Positions 24,621 to 37,300 of a DNA stretch of 64,000 nt are shown one piece after another. Position numbers and translations under genes: made by a program. The notes below the pieces were generated by a model that did not search any database, was not told the origin of the DNA, and saw nothing but the letters and a program-made list of their open reading frames with translations. This DNA comes from Todiramphus chloris collaris (taxonomy: Eukaryota; Chordata; Aves; Coraciiformes; Alcedinidae), in contig JANVCC010000130.1 in assembly GCA_025345505.1 (NCBI GenBank), positions 3,446,453-3,510,452 of the forward strand, given 5' to 3'. Position 1 is the stretch's first letter, and each line of letters opens with the position of its first letter.

Positions 24621-26790
24621 ACCTGTGGAACAGAAATTAGAAACTTCAAAATGACTGTCCAAGGGTAGCCATGAATCTAGCCCAGCCAAATGTTTGAGCT
24701 TGATGTGAAGGGCCAGCCCAGGCAAAAGACTTTTGGTCCATCTTATCTAGAAGAAAGGGGCAGGCTACCACTATGGGTTTTACTTGTGAGGGAATATGAT
24801 CTCTGTTTTTTCTTTCCTCCCTATTAACCTCCTTCTTGCCTTACTGCAGATTTCACAGTACTTTCTCAGCAGCTTCTTCTGTTAGATTTTGTTTGGTTGG
24901 TTGGTTTGTGTTTTTGTCATCAACAACATCTAGAGACTCATCTGGAGTTGAATATGCACCATGAAATTTTCTCACTTTGGGAGCTGCCTTATGTCTGTGT
25001 TTACAGCAAGGTCAAGCCTGAGAAAGGATTGTAATTTGTCTTCTCTGAAATACAAGCTTTGTCATTTTGCCATTTGTCTGTGCTGTTCAGACTTTCATTG
25101 AAAACTTCAAGCTCTCTCCCACTTCTAAGCAAGGAGAATGAATATGGCAATGGAAAAATCTACTTTCTTTTCAGCAAGGTGTTTATATCTGGTTTATTTC
25201 TTTGTGTAGACTGACTTTTGCCATCAGTTTCAGCAGAGCCCTTGTAGATGGGTAACATTAAACTGACTAGGAGTCAGCCCAGATAAAAACCCCTAAAATG
25301 ATTCCTCAAGCTTTCTGTACTGAATTCTAAAGCACCTTCAATGTTAGCATGTGAGAAAATAACTGTGTTGGACCAAGTGACCAGAGAAGGTGTCTGTGGC
25401 TAGGCTGAGAATGAAGGCATTACCACAGCCTGTTTTATGTTGGCTTGTGGTGACACAGGATTGCAAATCAGGGCAGTGGCCACAGCACTGCCCTGTATAT
25501 GCATTAAATGCATGTGGGCCTGTGGGGAAGGGAAGTAGAAGCCACTCCCTTATGGCCTGAGTTTGATCTAGCCTTGCTTTACCTTGGACACTAGCCCTTT
25601 CTTGAGTCAGGGTCTTGGATCAGGTGACCTCCAAGAGTACCTTCTGACCTAGGTTCTTCCCTGATCCTCTGGTTACGCGTGTGTCTTGCTGAGACTGGCT
25701 GTAACATGAAGAATACCCGATAGCCTTCATTTGCTCTACAACACTTCTTTACAACAAAAGTCTAAGAGTTTCAAAAGTCAGTGACCGAAGTTTGTTGCTT
25801 ACATTCCATCGTCATAACTAAATAACTAGATCATGTACAAGGACCCATGTATTACTGAAGAAGTGAATAAAGGACAGTTATTTATATATTTCACTTCAAG
25901 CAACCTTTTTGAAAATCTTAGCATCCTTGAGTGTGTTACCTGTTGACACAGCTGCTACTGTCTTGTTATTGTCTCTCAACCTTCTTTCAACCTGATAAAA
26001 AAACAAATTACAACTGAGGCACCACTGGCAGTAGTGCATGAACTTTCTCAGCTCCCCTCTCTCTTCCCATGCAGTCAGGGTCCAGGCAATTGCTATGCAT
26101 GGATTTATGATGCTGCCTGTTAAGGAACTGTGCTGGAGAACAGGTGGGTATATTCCCAAACAGTGTCACTTCTCCTTTAAGCTTCTTTATTTAAATATAT
26201 GCATGGACTAGAGGTAATTTTGGACCAATATCCAGATTCAAAACTCAGCATACATCTTGAAGATTTGCTTGGGTTCAGAGATCTCCTCTTGAAGCCATTT
26301 GGATCCAAACTAAGCTTCCTCCAAGTTTCACAGCTGTCTAGACTTACGAAGTAAATAGCGAAGGAGTAGATGTGAAAAAAGTCTGAGAGACTAGAGAATG
26401 TGGAGGCAGAATTATAGTTCCAAATATGTCTTTCATGGTTTAGGAGAGGACCCCTTCAGGGGTGTTAAAGTTCAGATTTGTACGTTCAAGGAGAGTCATA
26501 TCTCACTGATACTGCCAGTGGTACTCCACTTCTGCTTCCATAACCTGCGTAGCAAACCTCCACAATAAGACATTGTGCTGTTCCAACTGGAAAACTAATG
26601 GAACTTTTACATTGAGAAAGAAGAGAGTACTGATTTGGACAACAGAAGATGAAGGAGAGAGGGAAGAATGGTTTCAATTTTGCAATAAAAATAGAAATAA
26701 TTATGTTAAAAAAAAAGACAATTAAAAAAAATTGTTAAAAAGCACTGGAAGAGGTTTTTCTCTCTGCTCCTTGACATTTCCATGTTCCTG
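24621..26790. other. Unannotated stretch
   Basis: No gene or repeat was recognised. The composition is ordinary AT-rich. Confidence 0.5.
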
Positions 26791-26819
26791 TAGGAATTCC
26801 TATTTAGCCTAATTAGGCT
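26791..26819. promoter_or_regulatory. Two adjacent perfect palindromes, possible homeodomain site cluster
   Basis: A 12-base palindrome TAGGAATTCCTA (26791-26802) is followed after three bases by a 14-base palindrome AGCCTAATTAGGCT (26806-26819). The second contains TAATTA, the core bound by dimerising paired-type homeodomain proteins. Further TAAT-type words occur to about 26900 ('cattagcttc', 'tctaattacc'). The symmetry is directly visible; any regulatory role is inference. Confidence 0.35.
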
Positions 26820-28726
26820 CCGTTTCTCCTTCATTTGGGCTCCATAACTCATTAGCTTCCAGCTGGGCAACTCATGATTCTAGGGTGTCTAATTACCTTC
26901 TAGCAGATATCCTGATTGCCTCTGGTCAAAAAATGCTGATCCAGTCCCTTCAGCTGATCTGAACTGATCTCAAAATGAGTTGTGTCATTAGCCCCTTCTA
27001 ATTTCATCCAGTCTTTCTACTTATTCCCCATGGTCAAGATCAAAATCACATATGACCTCATGTGACAGAGAACCAAGTATCTTAAAGGGGAACACTCACC
27101 AACTCTATAGGTCTGCACTGTTTTGATAATATCAAGAAGTCTGGTCTGAAGTTCCGGATGCACACAGATAGATAAATATCTTCATCTATTTCAGCTAACC
27201 ACAGAGGCCAGGTCTTTTTCTCTTCTTTCCAAGGGTGACATTAAATCCATTTTAATCAGGTATAAAACCCTAATTCAATTTTGACTCTTTTCTGGGACTG
27301 CATCCAAAGTTGATTTGTCACAGTCACATTCAAGTTTAACTCAGTCAGATTCAAAGCAAAGTTTATAAAATTCTTGTAAATTTGGATAAATACATCAACA
27401 TAGATCCAGACTCCAGTAAGACGTTAATTTCATTCTTTTGTGGTTCATTTTGTTCAAATTTAAGTCACTGTTTTTCTTTAAAGGAAAAAAGTCCTTAGTT
27501 GCAAGGACTGACCCTGATTTAGTGGTCTACACAGATTATATTTTTTGTGTATAATAAATGTCCTAGTCACAAGACATCTGCTGTATCAGGGAGGAATTGC
27601 ACAGTTCACATTGTTAAAACAGATCAGGATTGAAGTGTTTTGTGTGTGTGTTGATTTATTAATAACAGGTAGTTAAATGCCAGTCAGCAAAATATAAATT
27701 CAGAGTATAGTGTCAGCAATACAACAGATAAACTAGAAGAACAAACTCCTGCAAAATATTGTTGTACACCTACAAATATCTAACCATCATTTTACAGCTA
27801 GTCCAAAACTTCAAATCTCATAGATATACACACACACAGACTAAACTTTTCAAAAGCGGGTGGTCTGTGTGGTACCTCCATATTCAGAGAGCAACAGATT
27901 ATCAGAAGTCAGCAATACACTGGTGAGATATCTACAACTTCAACTGATATTTGTTCTAAATTGTACTAAATTGTGTTCTCTTTTTCAGGTATTCCCTTTC
28001 TGCCTCTCTTTCCCAAGCTTTATATTACAATTTCACTTGGGCTGCAGAGAATTTTGAAGGCACTGAATAGAATTGTTTCCTTATTTCTCATCGCTGTAGA
28101 CTATTGTTCCCAGACTAAAGCGTTCAGCTGAAGTGTCATTTTCCTATGTGAAAACAAGAGACTTATCCTCTCCCTGGAACAAGAGCGTCTGCCTATTGTC
28201 TCTCACCAATAAAGGCTGCTTTATTCTATCATACCCTCACTAATTATAGAAAAGTTCTGTGCTGATATTCTGCCACTCACGAGCAGTATGGATCACACTG
28301 TGGTACTTCAGACACCTGGAAGTGATGGGGATTGTGCTTCAGTTGTAATTGAGACAGTCCTTCTAAACCACTGCTTGGTAGTAGGTCACTCTGAGTACTG
28401 AGCTGTTACCACCACTCTAAAATCCCTGTTCTGATCAAGATGCTTACAAGGAGTAGAGGAATTGGATTGTATTGCTGTTGCCAGAGTAGCATTAGTATTT
28501 TGGGCAGAGCTCTGTATTTATGTAGCACTGTTATCATCAGCATGCAAAGGACACAGCTGTGAATTCATGCTTCTGGTGACACAGCAAGCACATCATATCT
28601 GCTTTTCAGATGTGGAAGGTGTCAAAAGTGACACCTGTAAAGGTGACTTGCTTAAGGCCACACAAACTATTTTTCCTGTCAGGATTCTGGGTTTCCAAAC
28701 TGTGATATATTAACAGATGAAGTTTA
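26820..28726. other. Unannotated stretch
   Basis: AT-rich DNA with a short CA run near 27830. No gene was recognised. Confidence 0.5.
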
Positions 28727-28758
28727 AATAAATAAAATAAAATAAAATAAAATAAAAG
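28727..28758 (+). repeat. (AAAAT)n microsatellite
   Basis: About six AAAAT/AATAAA-type units. No adjacent LINE or SINE body was recognised that would make it a retroposon tail. Confidence 0.9.
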
Positions 28759-30609
28759 CAGGGCTCGTGTTAATTTTTAAGGATGTACACACTAAGGACA
28801 GTTTATTGACTTAATTTTTTCATTAATTCACCAAATATTTTGATATGTGGTTGTGAAATTGGGTTTTCTTTGAGCCATTACACTTCCCCATGAGGTAATA
28901 CTTTTCCATCTGTCACGAAAAAGTGTGTCATAAAAACTGTGCCATGGTATAGAAAGAATACACTGTTCTGAAGATAAAATATTTTGCTTTTGCAGCAACT
29001 ATGTTGTCAGAAATAATTTTTTCCCCTTCATAGCATTTTTGATGGAACACTATTTCCCTTTTGACTACTTATTATTATCTATGCCATGGCGGTTTTTATT
29101 TTTAACGGCAGTGGTTAACTCCCTGGCTCTGGCATGTTGACCACTTTCTGTAAGTGCAGACAAGTTTGTCAGGTGTGCAATATATAAAGTCTTTTTTGCT
29201 GACGGAGATGCAACATAATGCTTCCTTTCATAAATAAAATGCCAAATCCTGCTGTTAAAAGGATCAGCTGATGCAACAAAATTTATTATTTCCAAAGCAT
29301 AATAAGAATAAATAATGTCTCTCCAAGAAGTTACTGCTGCTTCTTCAGGTAAATGTGAATGTGCTCCCTCCCCCTCTCACTCCAAAACTGGGTTAGCTGA
29401 TATTTTGCCCTGATGTGTCAACAATAGGATAATATGATAGATTAAGCCAAGGCAGTCACAATTAATTCCTAAACAGTTTTAATTTAATTTTCCTTTTTAC
29501 ATAAACCCAATTTACCTCTGTGGAGGTGTGACACATCTGATTACACACAGAGATGCTGGGAGCAGCCATGCTTGGAGAGGGAGGGAGAGAGAGACAGGAG
29601 TGAGCTCTGTGCACGGTGTGATAAGAGATCAAAGCTAACAGAGCTCCTCAATATTTCTATTAGCAATAATTCAAAAGAACCCGCATTTCAAATGTCCCTC
29701 TGTAACTGCTTTAATTGCACAGATAATAACTCTGAATCCTGGTAAAGCAAAAGAGTCAGGGGTCAGTCCTCTACGCAGCAGAAATTATGGAAATTAGCAA
29801 GGCTAGTTAAGGTAAATAATCCTCATAGCCTCCTGCTCCTGTTTTCAGAGTACTTGGTTTTCAGCTCATGTGAGAGTAGCTGAGCTGTGGATGGTGATGT
29901 GGGTTGAGTCTCTTGCAGGAGTCAGAGGCAGGTGTTAAAATGTACTGCAAACTCTTCCATGGACCTTCTGTTTTGCCTTCCTCTCATGACCTGCTATACC
30001 CGCTCCAAGAGCAAACTTTCAGAGCTTTTCAGAATTTTCCTTTCCCTTGGTAGTGCAGGCTTGGTTGAGCATGTGTGTGTGTTGATGTGTGTGTGCCATT
30101 GCTATGTAGTGGTTTTTTAATTCTCTAAAAGATTATAGGCTACCTTCCTAAAGCAGAGTATGTTTAAATCATTTCACTCAACTGGAATGAAATATTTCAG
30201 AAAACTAGGCAATTTAGCAGCAATGGTTGCTTTTAAAGATTTAATGTATTTGAAGACCTTTCATTGTGATTGGGTTTACTCCATGTGAATTTTAAGCAGA
30301 TGGTAAAGCACAGCCACGGGCTGTTCCTTGGCAGTTATAATACCCCCAGTGTAAGGGTTAGAAGACAGGATACTAACAGTCATTAGTGGCTTTAACTGTC
30401 CAAGACATATGGACAGCACAAAGGTCTGGTTGCTGGTTGGAGACTTGTTGCTGAAAGGAGAAGAGGTGTGCAGAGGAAAATAATCACAAAAGTGACACCC
30501 AGGCAAGGATAGGAAATCAGAGTCCAAATGGGAAGATTCATCAGTGCCAACATCCCAATATCTGTTGGAATACAAAGACATATTTAAGATACTATTATTT
30601 AAGATATAT
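28759..30609. other. Unannotated stretch with enhancer-like texture at 29.06-29.76 kb
   Basis: No gene is seen. Bases 29060-29340 retain CpGs ('ggcggt', 'aacggc', 'gacgga') in AT-rich DNA. Bases 29440-29760 contain TAATTA-like words, a GATAAG word and an ATCAAAG word of TCF/LEF type (about 29621-29632). This texture is common in conserved noncoding elements near developmental genes, but conservation cannot be shown from one sequence. Confidence 0.3.
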
Positions 30610-30960
30610 AACATCTATGACAAGATGACCCACCTAGTGAACCCACCTAGGAAAGGCTGTGGGAATTTTCTTCCTGGACTTTTGTAAAGCCTTCTATACT
30701 GTTTACCACAGCATTCTCATGAAAAAGCTGGCTGCACATAGCTTGGATGGGCATACACTCTGCTGGGTAAAACACCGTCTGGATGGCCAGACCCAAAGAG
30801 TGGTGGTGGTGAACAGAGTTAAATCCAGCTGGTGGATGGTCACAAGTCGTGTTCCTCAGGGTGCAGTATTGGGACCGCTTCTGTTTGACATCTTTATCAA
30901 CGATCTCAATAAGGAGATAGAATACACCCTCAGTAGGTATCCAAATGCAGTTTCTGACAA
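30610..30960 (+). mobile_element. CR1 LINE internal fragment (RT core)
   Basis: This segment of CR1 ORF2 spans the central reverse-transcriptase motifs and lacks both the CR1 5' end and 3' tail. Similarity begins near the 'gacaagatgacccacctagt' block and fades just after the TLSR block. A free-standing internal piece implies loss of the 3' end by later deletion or rearrangement. Confidence 0.88.
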
Positions 30961-30990
30961 GTACCTTGCAACTCCTGAGAAGGGTTTTTG
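30659..30990 (+). pseudogene. CR1 reverse-transcriptase fragment
   Basis: One frame reads [20 protein letters not shown], then [40 protein letters not shown] and [19 protein letters not shown]. These are the RT finger and palm motifs, with PQG and the LGPLLF block intact. The next motif, normally F-A-D-D, is replaced in register by Y-P-N-A, so the catalytic aspartate pair is gone. Similarity stops near the TPEKG word at about 30980, although the frame stays open to 31123. The open frame is probably a chance survival. Confidence 0.85.
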
Positions 30991-31608
30991 CCAGCCTGAA
31001 TGCCATGGAGGGAGAATGGCTAGCTGTGTGTTACAGCTCATCTCTTGTTTCTGGGAAGGCAGAGCAGCCACAGATCTGCTCTATCACAGAGCGAAGCCTC
31101 AGGAAGCCCTTTGGTACTTTTAGGGATATAGGCCACAGGAAATTATTCTTAAGCCCTCATTGACAAATCCCTTCCAACTTTTTTTTACATATCCCACAAC
31201 AGCAGGAAAGGAGAGCCCTGCCCTCTCATAGGTACCCAGCTCCCATTGAAGTCAGTGGGAATAAGGCCCTTAAATACCTCAGGGATTCAAGCAGCAAGAT
31301 TGGCTGTGTCTGTGTGAAACATTCACCACTAAGGTGGGTATTTCTTTGTCAAGGTCATTTCTAACACCCCATACACAGAGTTCAAAGCTAGCTCAAGCAG
31401 CATTAATCAGCACTTAAGCCAGTCTTGTGAACAATATGCCGACAGTTGAATAAAATCCTGATCCCTTTAAAGTCCATGTTGTGTCTCATACCATAGATTT
31501 TTAAAAGTCACTATCACCAGCCTAAAGTACAATGCTTTGAAAGATGACAACCTGTAGGAGCTAATGGCAATGGTCAGATCATGGAGTTCCACATTCAGGG
31601 CCACAGGT
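30961..31608. other. Unannotated spacer between CR1 pieces
   Basis: No recognised feature. A 'caaatcccttccaac' word at about 31167-31181 resembles a CR1 tail, but no octamers follow. Confidence 0.45.
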
Positions 31609-31905
31609 AATCACAGAATCATAGAAGGATAGGGGTTGGAAGGGACCTCTGGAGATCATTGAGTCCAACCCCCCTGCCAGAACAGGATCTCCCGGGGCAG
31701 GCCACACAGGAACAGATACAGGCAGGTTTTGGAAGTCTCTAGAGAGGGAGATTCCACAACCTCTCTGGGCAGCCTGTTCCAGTGCTCTGTCACTCTCAGA
31801 GGAAACAAGTTTCTCCTCATGTTCAGGTGGAACTTTCTGTGTTCCAGTTTGTGACCATTTCCCCTTGTCCTATCACAGGGCATAAGTGGATTATCCTGAG
31901 AGAAA
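31609..31905 (-). mobile_element. CR1 LINE 3' fragment
   Basis: On the minus strand, the C-terminal ORF2 codes for RGNGHKLEHRKFHLNMRRNL, then TEHWNRLPREVVESPSLETS, followed by a tail with 'aggtcccttccaacccc' and ATTCTATG/ATTCTGTG octamers ending at 31609. It is open through the coding part and therefore among the youngest copies here. The 5' boundary near 31905 is approximate. Confidence 0.93.
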
Positions 31906-33558
31906 CAGAAAAGTGGTGACAAAACCAGGAAAATGAAATATAGAGATGCCTACCCCATCCTAACTTGTGCTAGATCATTTTGCAGAGCCTTGAAAAGGTA
32001 CAAAAAGAATCCTCTTAGTGAATTATGAACTGTAATCAAATGGAGTATTTACCTGGCTTAGGTACCTGAATTGGCAGTCTGAACCCAGAGTCTCAGTTCA
32101 GAAAGTCTTCTTCAGGTCACCTTTCAGAATCTTTGCTGACTGTATTAGTTTAGAAATCCAGTGGAAACTGACCCCAGCAAGCAGACAACAGTCTTGTTCA
32201 AACTGCGTTATTATGACATCCAACCCTTCTCCTTTCAATTACAAGGCCAGGTTTTCTCCTTACTATTGCATATTTTGTTTAACCAGTGTCAGCTTTCCTC
32301 CTAGTAATCCTTCTACCATTAGCATATCCAGGCACAAAATGTTCTTTTAACTCATTAATCCAAAGTCTGTCTTTTCTTAATTCCGTCACAAAATTCTGCA
32401 ATTGTTTTAATGAGGAAATCCCAGGGCTTCTTTTTAAGATCAGTTTTAATATTTACAACTCTAATCAATAGCATATGGTATTTAGTAGAAGGAGAAATAA
32501 ATGTAAAATATAGACACAGCATTTGCTTCCAGAGTTCTGAAGGGGAAATAAGAAACTTTAAGGTAAATAGTTGTAGGGTTCTATGCATCCTACACTTTAC
32601 CAGGCTTGAATTCTTGCTCCTTTAATGGATTTGTTTGAAAGTTTATAGAAACAGTACCTGTGTTTGCCTCATGCCACATAATGGGTACTAGTCTTTAGTC
32701 ACCAGTTCTCACTAGAAGGGCAAAGGGCACAGTTTTTTACTGAGTATATGTTTACTAATAGCAAGAGCGTCATGAATCTTAGACTCAGGGGCTGACCTCC
32801 TGTGAAGGTAACTAAGCTGGTGATTGGATGCTTTTAATGATAATAATTATTTCCCCATTAGACATCAGGACCCTGCTGCCTTCAGCACTACACAGTAAGG
32901 CAGCAAGGTGACCCTTGGCTCAAAGAGCTGTCTAAGATGTGAAACAAATGGCTGATACATGCTCAATAGGGAGCACAAGATCAAATCCAGGCTGTTGTGG
33001 TTGCGTGACCAGACATAAACAGAGGACCTCTACTCAGTTTGCTCTGTCCCCACCTACTGAAAATCTAGTAAGATGGAGTCTCAGCATACCCCAGCACTGC
33101 TCAGCTCCTCTGTTATTGCTTATATACACGGAGTTCCTGAGGAACACCAGAGAGAAACTGAGACACAGTGCTGCACACTGCAGTATGCTCAGTTGTCTCC
33201 TTCCCCAGTCTCCTCAGCAGATGCCACATAAGATTTTCCACTCGTACGGTGGTGCTGCTTCCATTTCATATTGCTACAGCTGACCTTAGATGGGATATAG
33301 CAGCTGACTAATTTTCTAGTCAATATCCTTAAATGTTGGGATAATCCCATGGAAGGAGCAGGAAATTCATACATGAGACAATTCTCCTTTAGGTATAAGA
33401 CCAAGAGAAATTACCCTTTGAGAGTTAAGAAAAAGAAAACTATTCACTTAAACAGATGATACTTAATGAATAAAGCCTAAGTAAGCAAAGCACCGGCCAA
33501 TTAATAAAATCCTAAGTGAGCAAAGCTTTTTTAATGCTCCTAAACACAATGTTTTCTG
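31906..33558. other. Unannotated stretch
   Basis: Ordinary AT-rich DNA. A 114-codon frame at 32939-33283 has no recognisable domain. Confidence 0.5.
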
Positions 33559-33573
33559 CTCCCTCTGGTGGCT
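33559..33573 (-). promoter_or_regulatory. Candidate CTCF-type motif
   Basis: The minus strand carries CCACCAGAGGGAG, which fits the vertebrate CTCF core (CCASYAGRKGGCR) with one mismatch, the C before the final purine. It lies in a locally GC-richer patch. Occupancy cannot be judged from sequence. Confidence 0.35.
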
Positions 33574-33999
33574 CTGGAAGAGCAGATCAGCCACACACCG
33601 CAGCCAAAGCAGCCTGAGAGCAGGACTGGGGCACAGTGTGCAGCTGGGGTAGCAGAGGACGGCTTGCAGGATTTACCTGCTGGCAGGATTATCTGCTGGC
33701 ATTGTTGGTATCATACCTTCCCTCCCCTTCAGAAAGAAAAACAAAAAAGAAAAGCTGAAAACATAGCTGATAAGAAAGTCACAAGAAATAACAAACAGAG
33801 CGTTTAACAGTGTGCATCAGGCTTATAAATCTAATCACTTCTCACTTCAAGGTAAAATTAGTGAAAAAAGAAGGCAAAGTTTACCCTCAGTTCACACAGG
33901 ACAGACCTAAGAATCTCAAGTAAATAAAAACTACAGCTAAAAATAATTTCTTAGATTTGGGAGTTAATCTATTCATATCTCACCATGTCCATTTCTTCA
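33574..33999. other. Unannotated spacer
   Basis: A GC-richer start is followed by A-rich DNA. The open frame at 33568-33807 has no recognised domain. Confidence 0.45.
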
Positions 34000-34365
34000 C
34001 TGAGTAGTTATATCCTTGATCCAAAATAAAGAGTCAGTTAACTACATTCACAGGTGATACAAAATCAGGAGGTGTTGCAAATCCCAGGGAGAACAGAGAA
34101 GTAATGCAGATTGCATTTAATTCCATGTTGCTTGCCCCGTAACTGTCAAAGCTGAGAAAGAAATAGAGTTTGAAAATAAAAAAAAATTAAATTCAGCCTG
34201 GGAAAATGCACACAGGGGAAAACTCATCTGAAACAAAATTTTTTTTGAGGAAAGGGAAATACTTGAAGACCTGACTGGTGAGAGATGGATGGCGAGAATG
34301 AATAAATGAGTTACGAGTCTGCAATGCAATGGGCTGAAGGGAAAAGCCAATGTGATTACAAGTTT
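34000..34365 (+). mobile_element. Ancient CR1 ORF2 fragment
   Basis: A frame at 34044 reads TFTGDTKSGGVANPRENREV, matching the CR1 RT motif FADDTKLGGVAN and what follows, with the first catalytic aspartate changed to glycine. Further right, 'cctgggaaaatgcacac' corresponds to the GKCKVMH block. A segment at about 34280-34360 ('gagttacgagtctgcaatgc', then 'gaaaagccaatg') corresponds to the SQQCNA...KAN block. Frames are broken between blocks and the copy is highly diverged. Family assignment rests on the motif order. Confidence 0.65.
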
Positions 34366-37300
34366 CTTCCACCTGAGGTTTTGCAGTCATACAGGAAAGA
34401 GTAAAAGATCAAATTTGATCAAAATCAGACTGTTGGTTTTGACTGGGTTCATTTTGTCCCAAATGTGTGCCCCAGCATACAGAGTTTAGTCAAATCAGGG
34501 GGAAATTAGCATCCAGAAAGCATGGCTGACTTTCCTGATCCTCTTCATCACATAACTCAAAGCTTCAAGTGGTCATGATCAGCAGCAGATATTCCTTGTA
34601 CCTTGCAGAGCATAGGGTGGGGAAGCAGCAAACATGGGCCACAGGCAGCTGCTAATAGGGTTTTCCCAGGGATCCTGCTATGTCAGTGGAAGATGAATGT
34701 GGACCAGGCTTCCAGATCCAGATGGAGAGGTAAATTTGAAGTGTGCAGGACATGCAGGTTGGCTACTCATGGCTAGCATATCTCTAAGCAAAAATAGACA
34801 GCAAAAAGAGAGGGAGAGATGGATCCAAAGGGTGTGTGACTTTAAAGAAACTGCAGTAGATGAGCACAAGATTTGAAGGACAATTCACATGTTAAAAATG
34901 TCCTAGTAGTGAGCTCTAATAGACTGCTGAATAATCCCATGGGAAGCAATAGAAACAGTTCAGATGCATAAAACTCTCCAGGTCAAAGTACTAATGAACA
35001 GAAAATAAAGGACAATCCTGCAATGACTGCAGAGAGAAAACAGGACAAGCTGATAGTATCTCTAACTCACATTATTCTTTATCAAAACATCACTGCACAC
35101 TCAAGCAGAGGAGTGGGGCCAAATTTAGCCCTGGTAAAAGAAGATTAATCTGTTTAAAAGACAGGAGATGGTATATCACAGTGATATACACTGAGCTCCT
35201 GACAAACATTATCACACAGTAATTCCCAAATCATACACACATATTTAGTTGCTTTTGAGTATTGACAGAAATTCAGATGCCCCTCAGTTGGTGGAAAATG
35301 TGTTATATCTCTTGATAAGCTAATTCAGCAGTTAATTATCCTGATTCTTTAAAACATGCACTTTGCTTCCAGTTTGATTTTTCTTCTTCCCTGTCTTCCA
35401 ATGACTGGGCTTCGTCATGCCTTTGCTAAAGAGCCTTCAAACACTTTCCTCCCTGCATAGGCAATGCAGCTTGCAAGCTAATCTCCATGAAGTCAAATTA
35501 AGGCATTCAATCCCCAAGAGAGACATGATTTAAAACTCATCCCTCCTGTTGTTTTCTCCTATTGGCTAATTTAAGTAGCTCTCTTCTCAGCATGCTGGCT
35601 CTAGTGAATTCTGTTCCTTAGCACCCAGCCCTCCAAAGCGTCATTAAATCAGGAATGGTTTGAAAGCCAGGCACTGCAATGTTTGGTGTTGCAGTGGAAA
35701 TACTCTTGTGGATCTGTGCCCTGGGCTTTCCATCTCTAAACAGAGCAAACCCTAACTATGCACACAGATCCTACTATATGGATCTTGGCATCTCCACACC
35801 AATATTTCAGCAGCATTGTATTACCTCTACTACTCCTTTCATCTAAATCTGAGATGTTGCTTAATGCAACATCCCATTGCAAGTTATATAGAAGGTATTT
35901 AATGCCACTATTAACAGCTGTTCTAACAGGTTACTAGGTAGTGAACCACAGACAGGAGCTAATGGATTATGAAGAGGGTGAAGTAAATTCTGACACGTTA
36001 TGAATGGATGTAGTGGCATCAGGTTCACAGAAATTCAGTTTTAACTCAGTGACAGATTGGGTTTCTGCATATTTTGTGGATCCCGGTAAAGAACTGCTGT
36101 TTTGTGAATCACGACGATGTGTAGTAAGCCATCAAAAATTGACAGGGCTTGACATGGATCTGCCAGATGGGGCAAGAGTGGGTCATTAACTGAAGTAATA
36201 GCTTATTCAAGTGAAAATACCTAAAGAGAATTGTTTGACTGAAACCTGCTAGGAGAACTAGTTCCCTCATGGATCTGCAGGGGGATGAGGCAGACAGCTG
36301 GAAAAACTCAGAAGTAAAATTAAAGAACCAGGAATTTGTGGCGGGATATACAAAATCAAATGATTCACGGGCAGGCCAGTAAGCTTTGGGTTAGAGAGCA
36401 AAAGGAGAAATGCAAGATTTTATAGACAAAGTTTTGATTAACTGTGGGAATAACCAAGATCAAAAGAAGCTAGTCTGGATGCAGTTCAGAGGCACCACAG
36501 TCAGGAGACTTAGCCAACTGGTCAGATTGATAGACAGCTCCAGGGAATGATTCAGCCCAGCTAAGATCTGATTCACCCTCGGGAAGTGCCAAGCTTTTGA
36601 TTTAGATCTTAGGTAAGACTGACTCACTCCCTGAAGGTGCCTTTATCTAAAGGCTGTAGAGGACCAACAGCACAGCAGGGGCTAGAAGTCAACTGGACGA
36701 ACTGGGTCTGGCCACAACTGCTTTTCATTGCAACCTGCCCCAAAAAGCTAAGCCTGAAGTTCATCTGCATGATGAGACTCCGGGAAAGTGTGTGCGCAGG
36801 TGCGGAGCTAGAGGATGTGGTCCTTTCCTGTGAGACAAAGCCATGGTAAGGGAGGTTAAGAGAAACTGGACCCCAACAGAGGGAAGCACGCGATGCCAGT
36901 CTGCTGGTGCCTAAACACACCAGCCTGCTGAGAGTCCCACTGGGAACAGGTTACAAGGAATATGTGAATGCCAAAACCTCCATGTACATTTGGCAATATT
37001 ATAGCTATTACCAATCGTGTATTTTGTCTGGCTCTGAGGAACTAACCTGGGATAGGTCATACCTTGCTAGGTCCAAAACCAATTACAGGTATTTATTCTT
37101 TACTGAAGGAAGAACTATTCAGTTGTTTTTAACCATTTAAGAGATCAGCTTTTTTTACTTTACATATCTTTTTCTCTTGATGCTTCTTGAAAGCTATCAG
37201 TTTAGAGATACACTGCAGGATGTGGAAAGTTAAACTTCCTACTTTGTCCTTCTCTTACTATAGTGACGGTTATTTCTTCATGCTGTTGTGAAATTTGTTT

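Noticed and set aside
30647-31006. 119-codon minus-strand frame
   Set aside because: Antisense shadow of the CR1 reverse-transcriptase fragment.
31155-31190. Possible additional CR1 tail
   Set aside because: Only one 'cccttccaac' word, without the octamers or upstream coding similarity.
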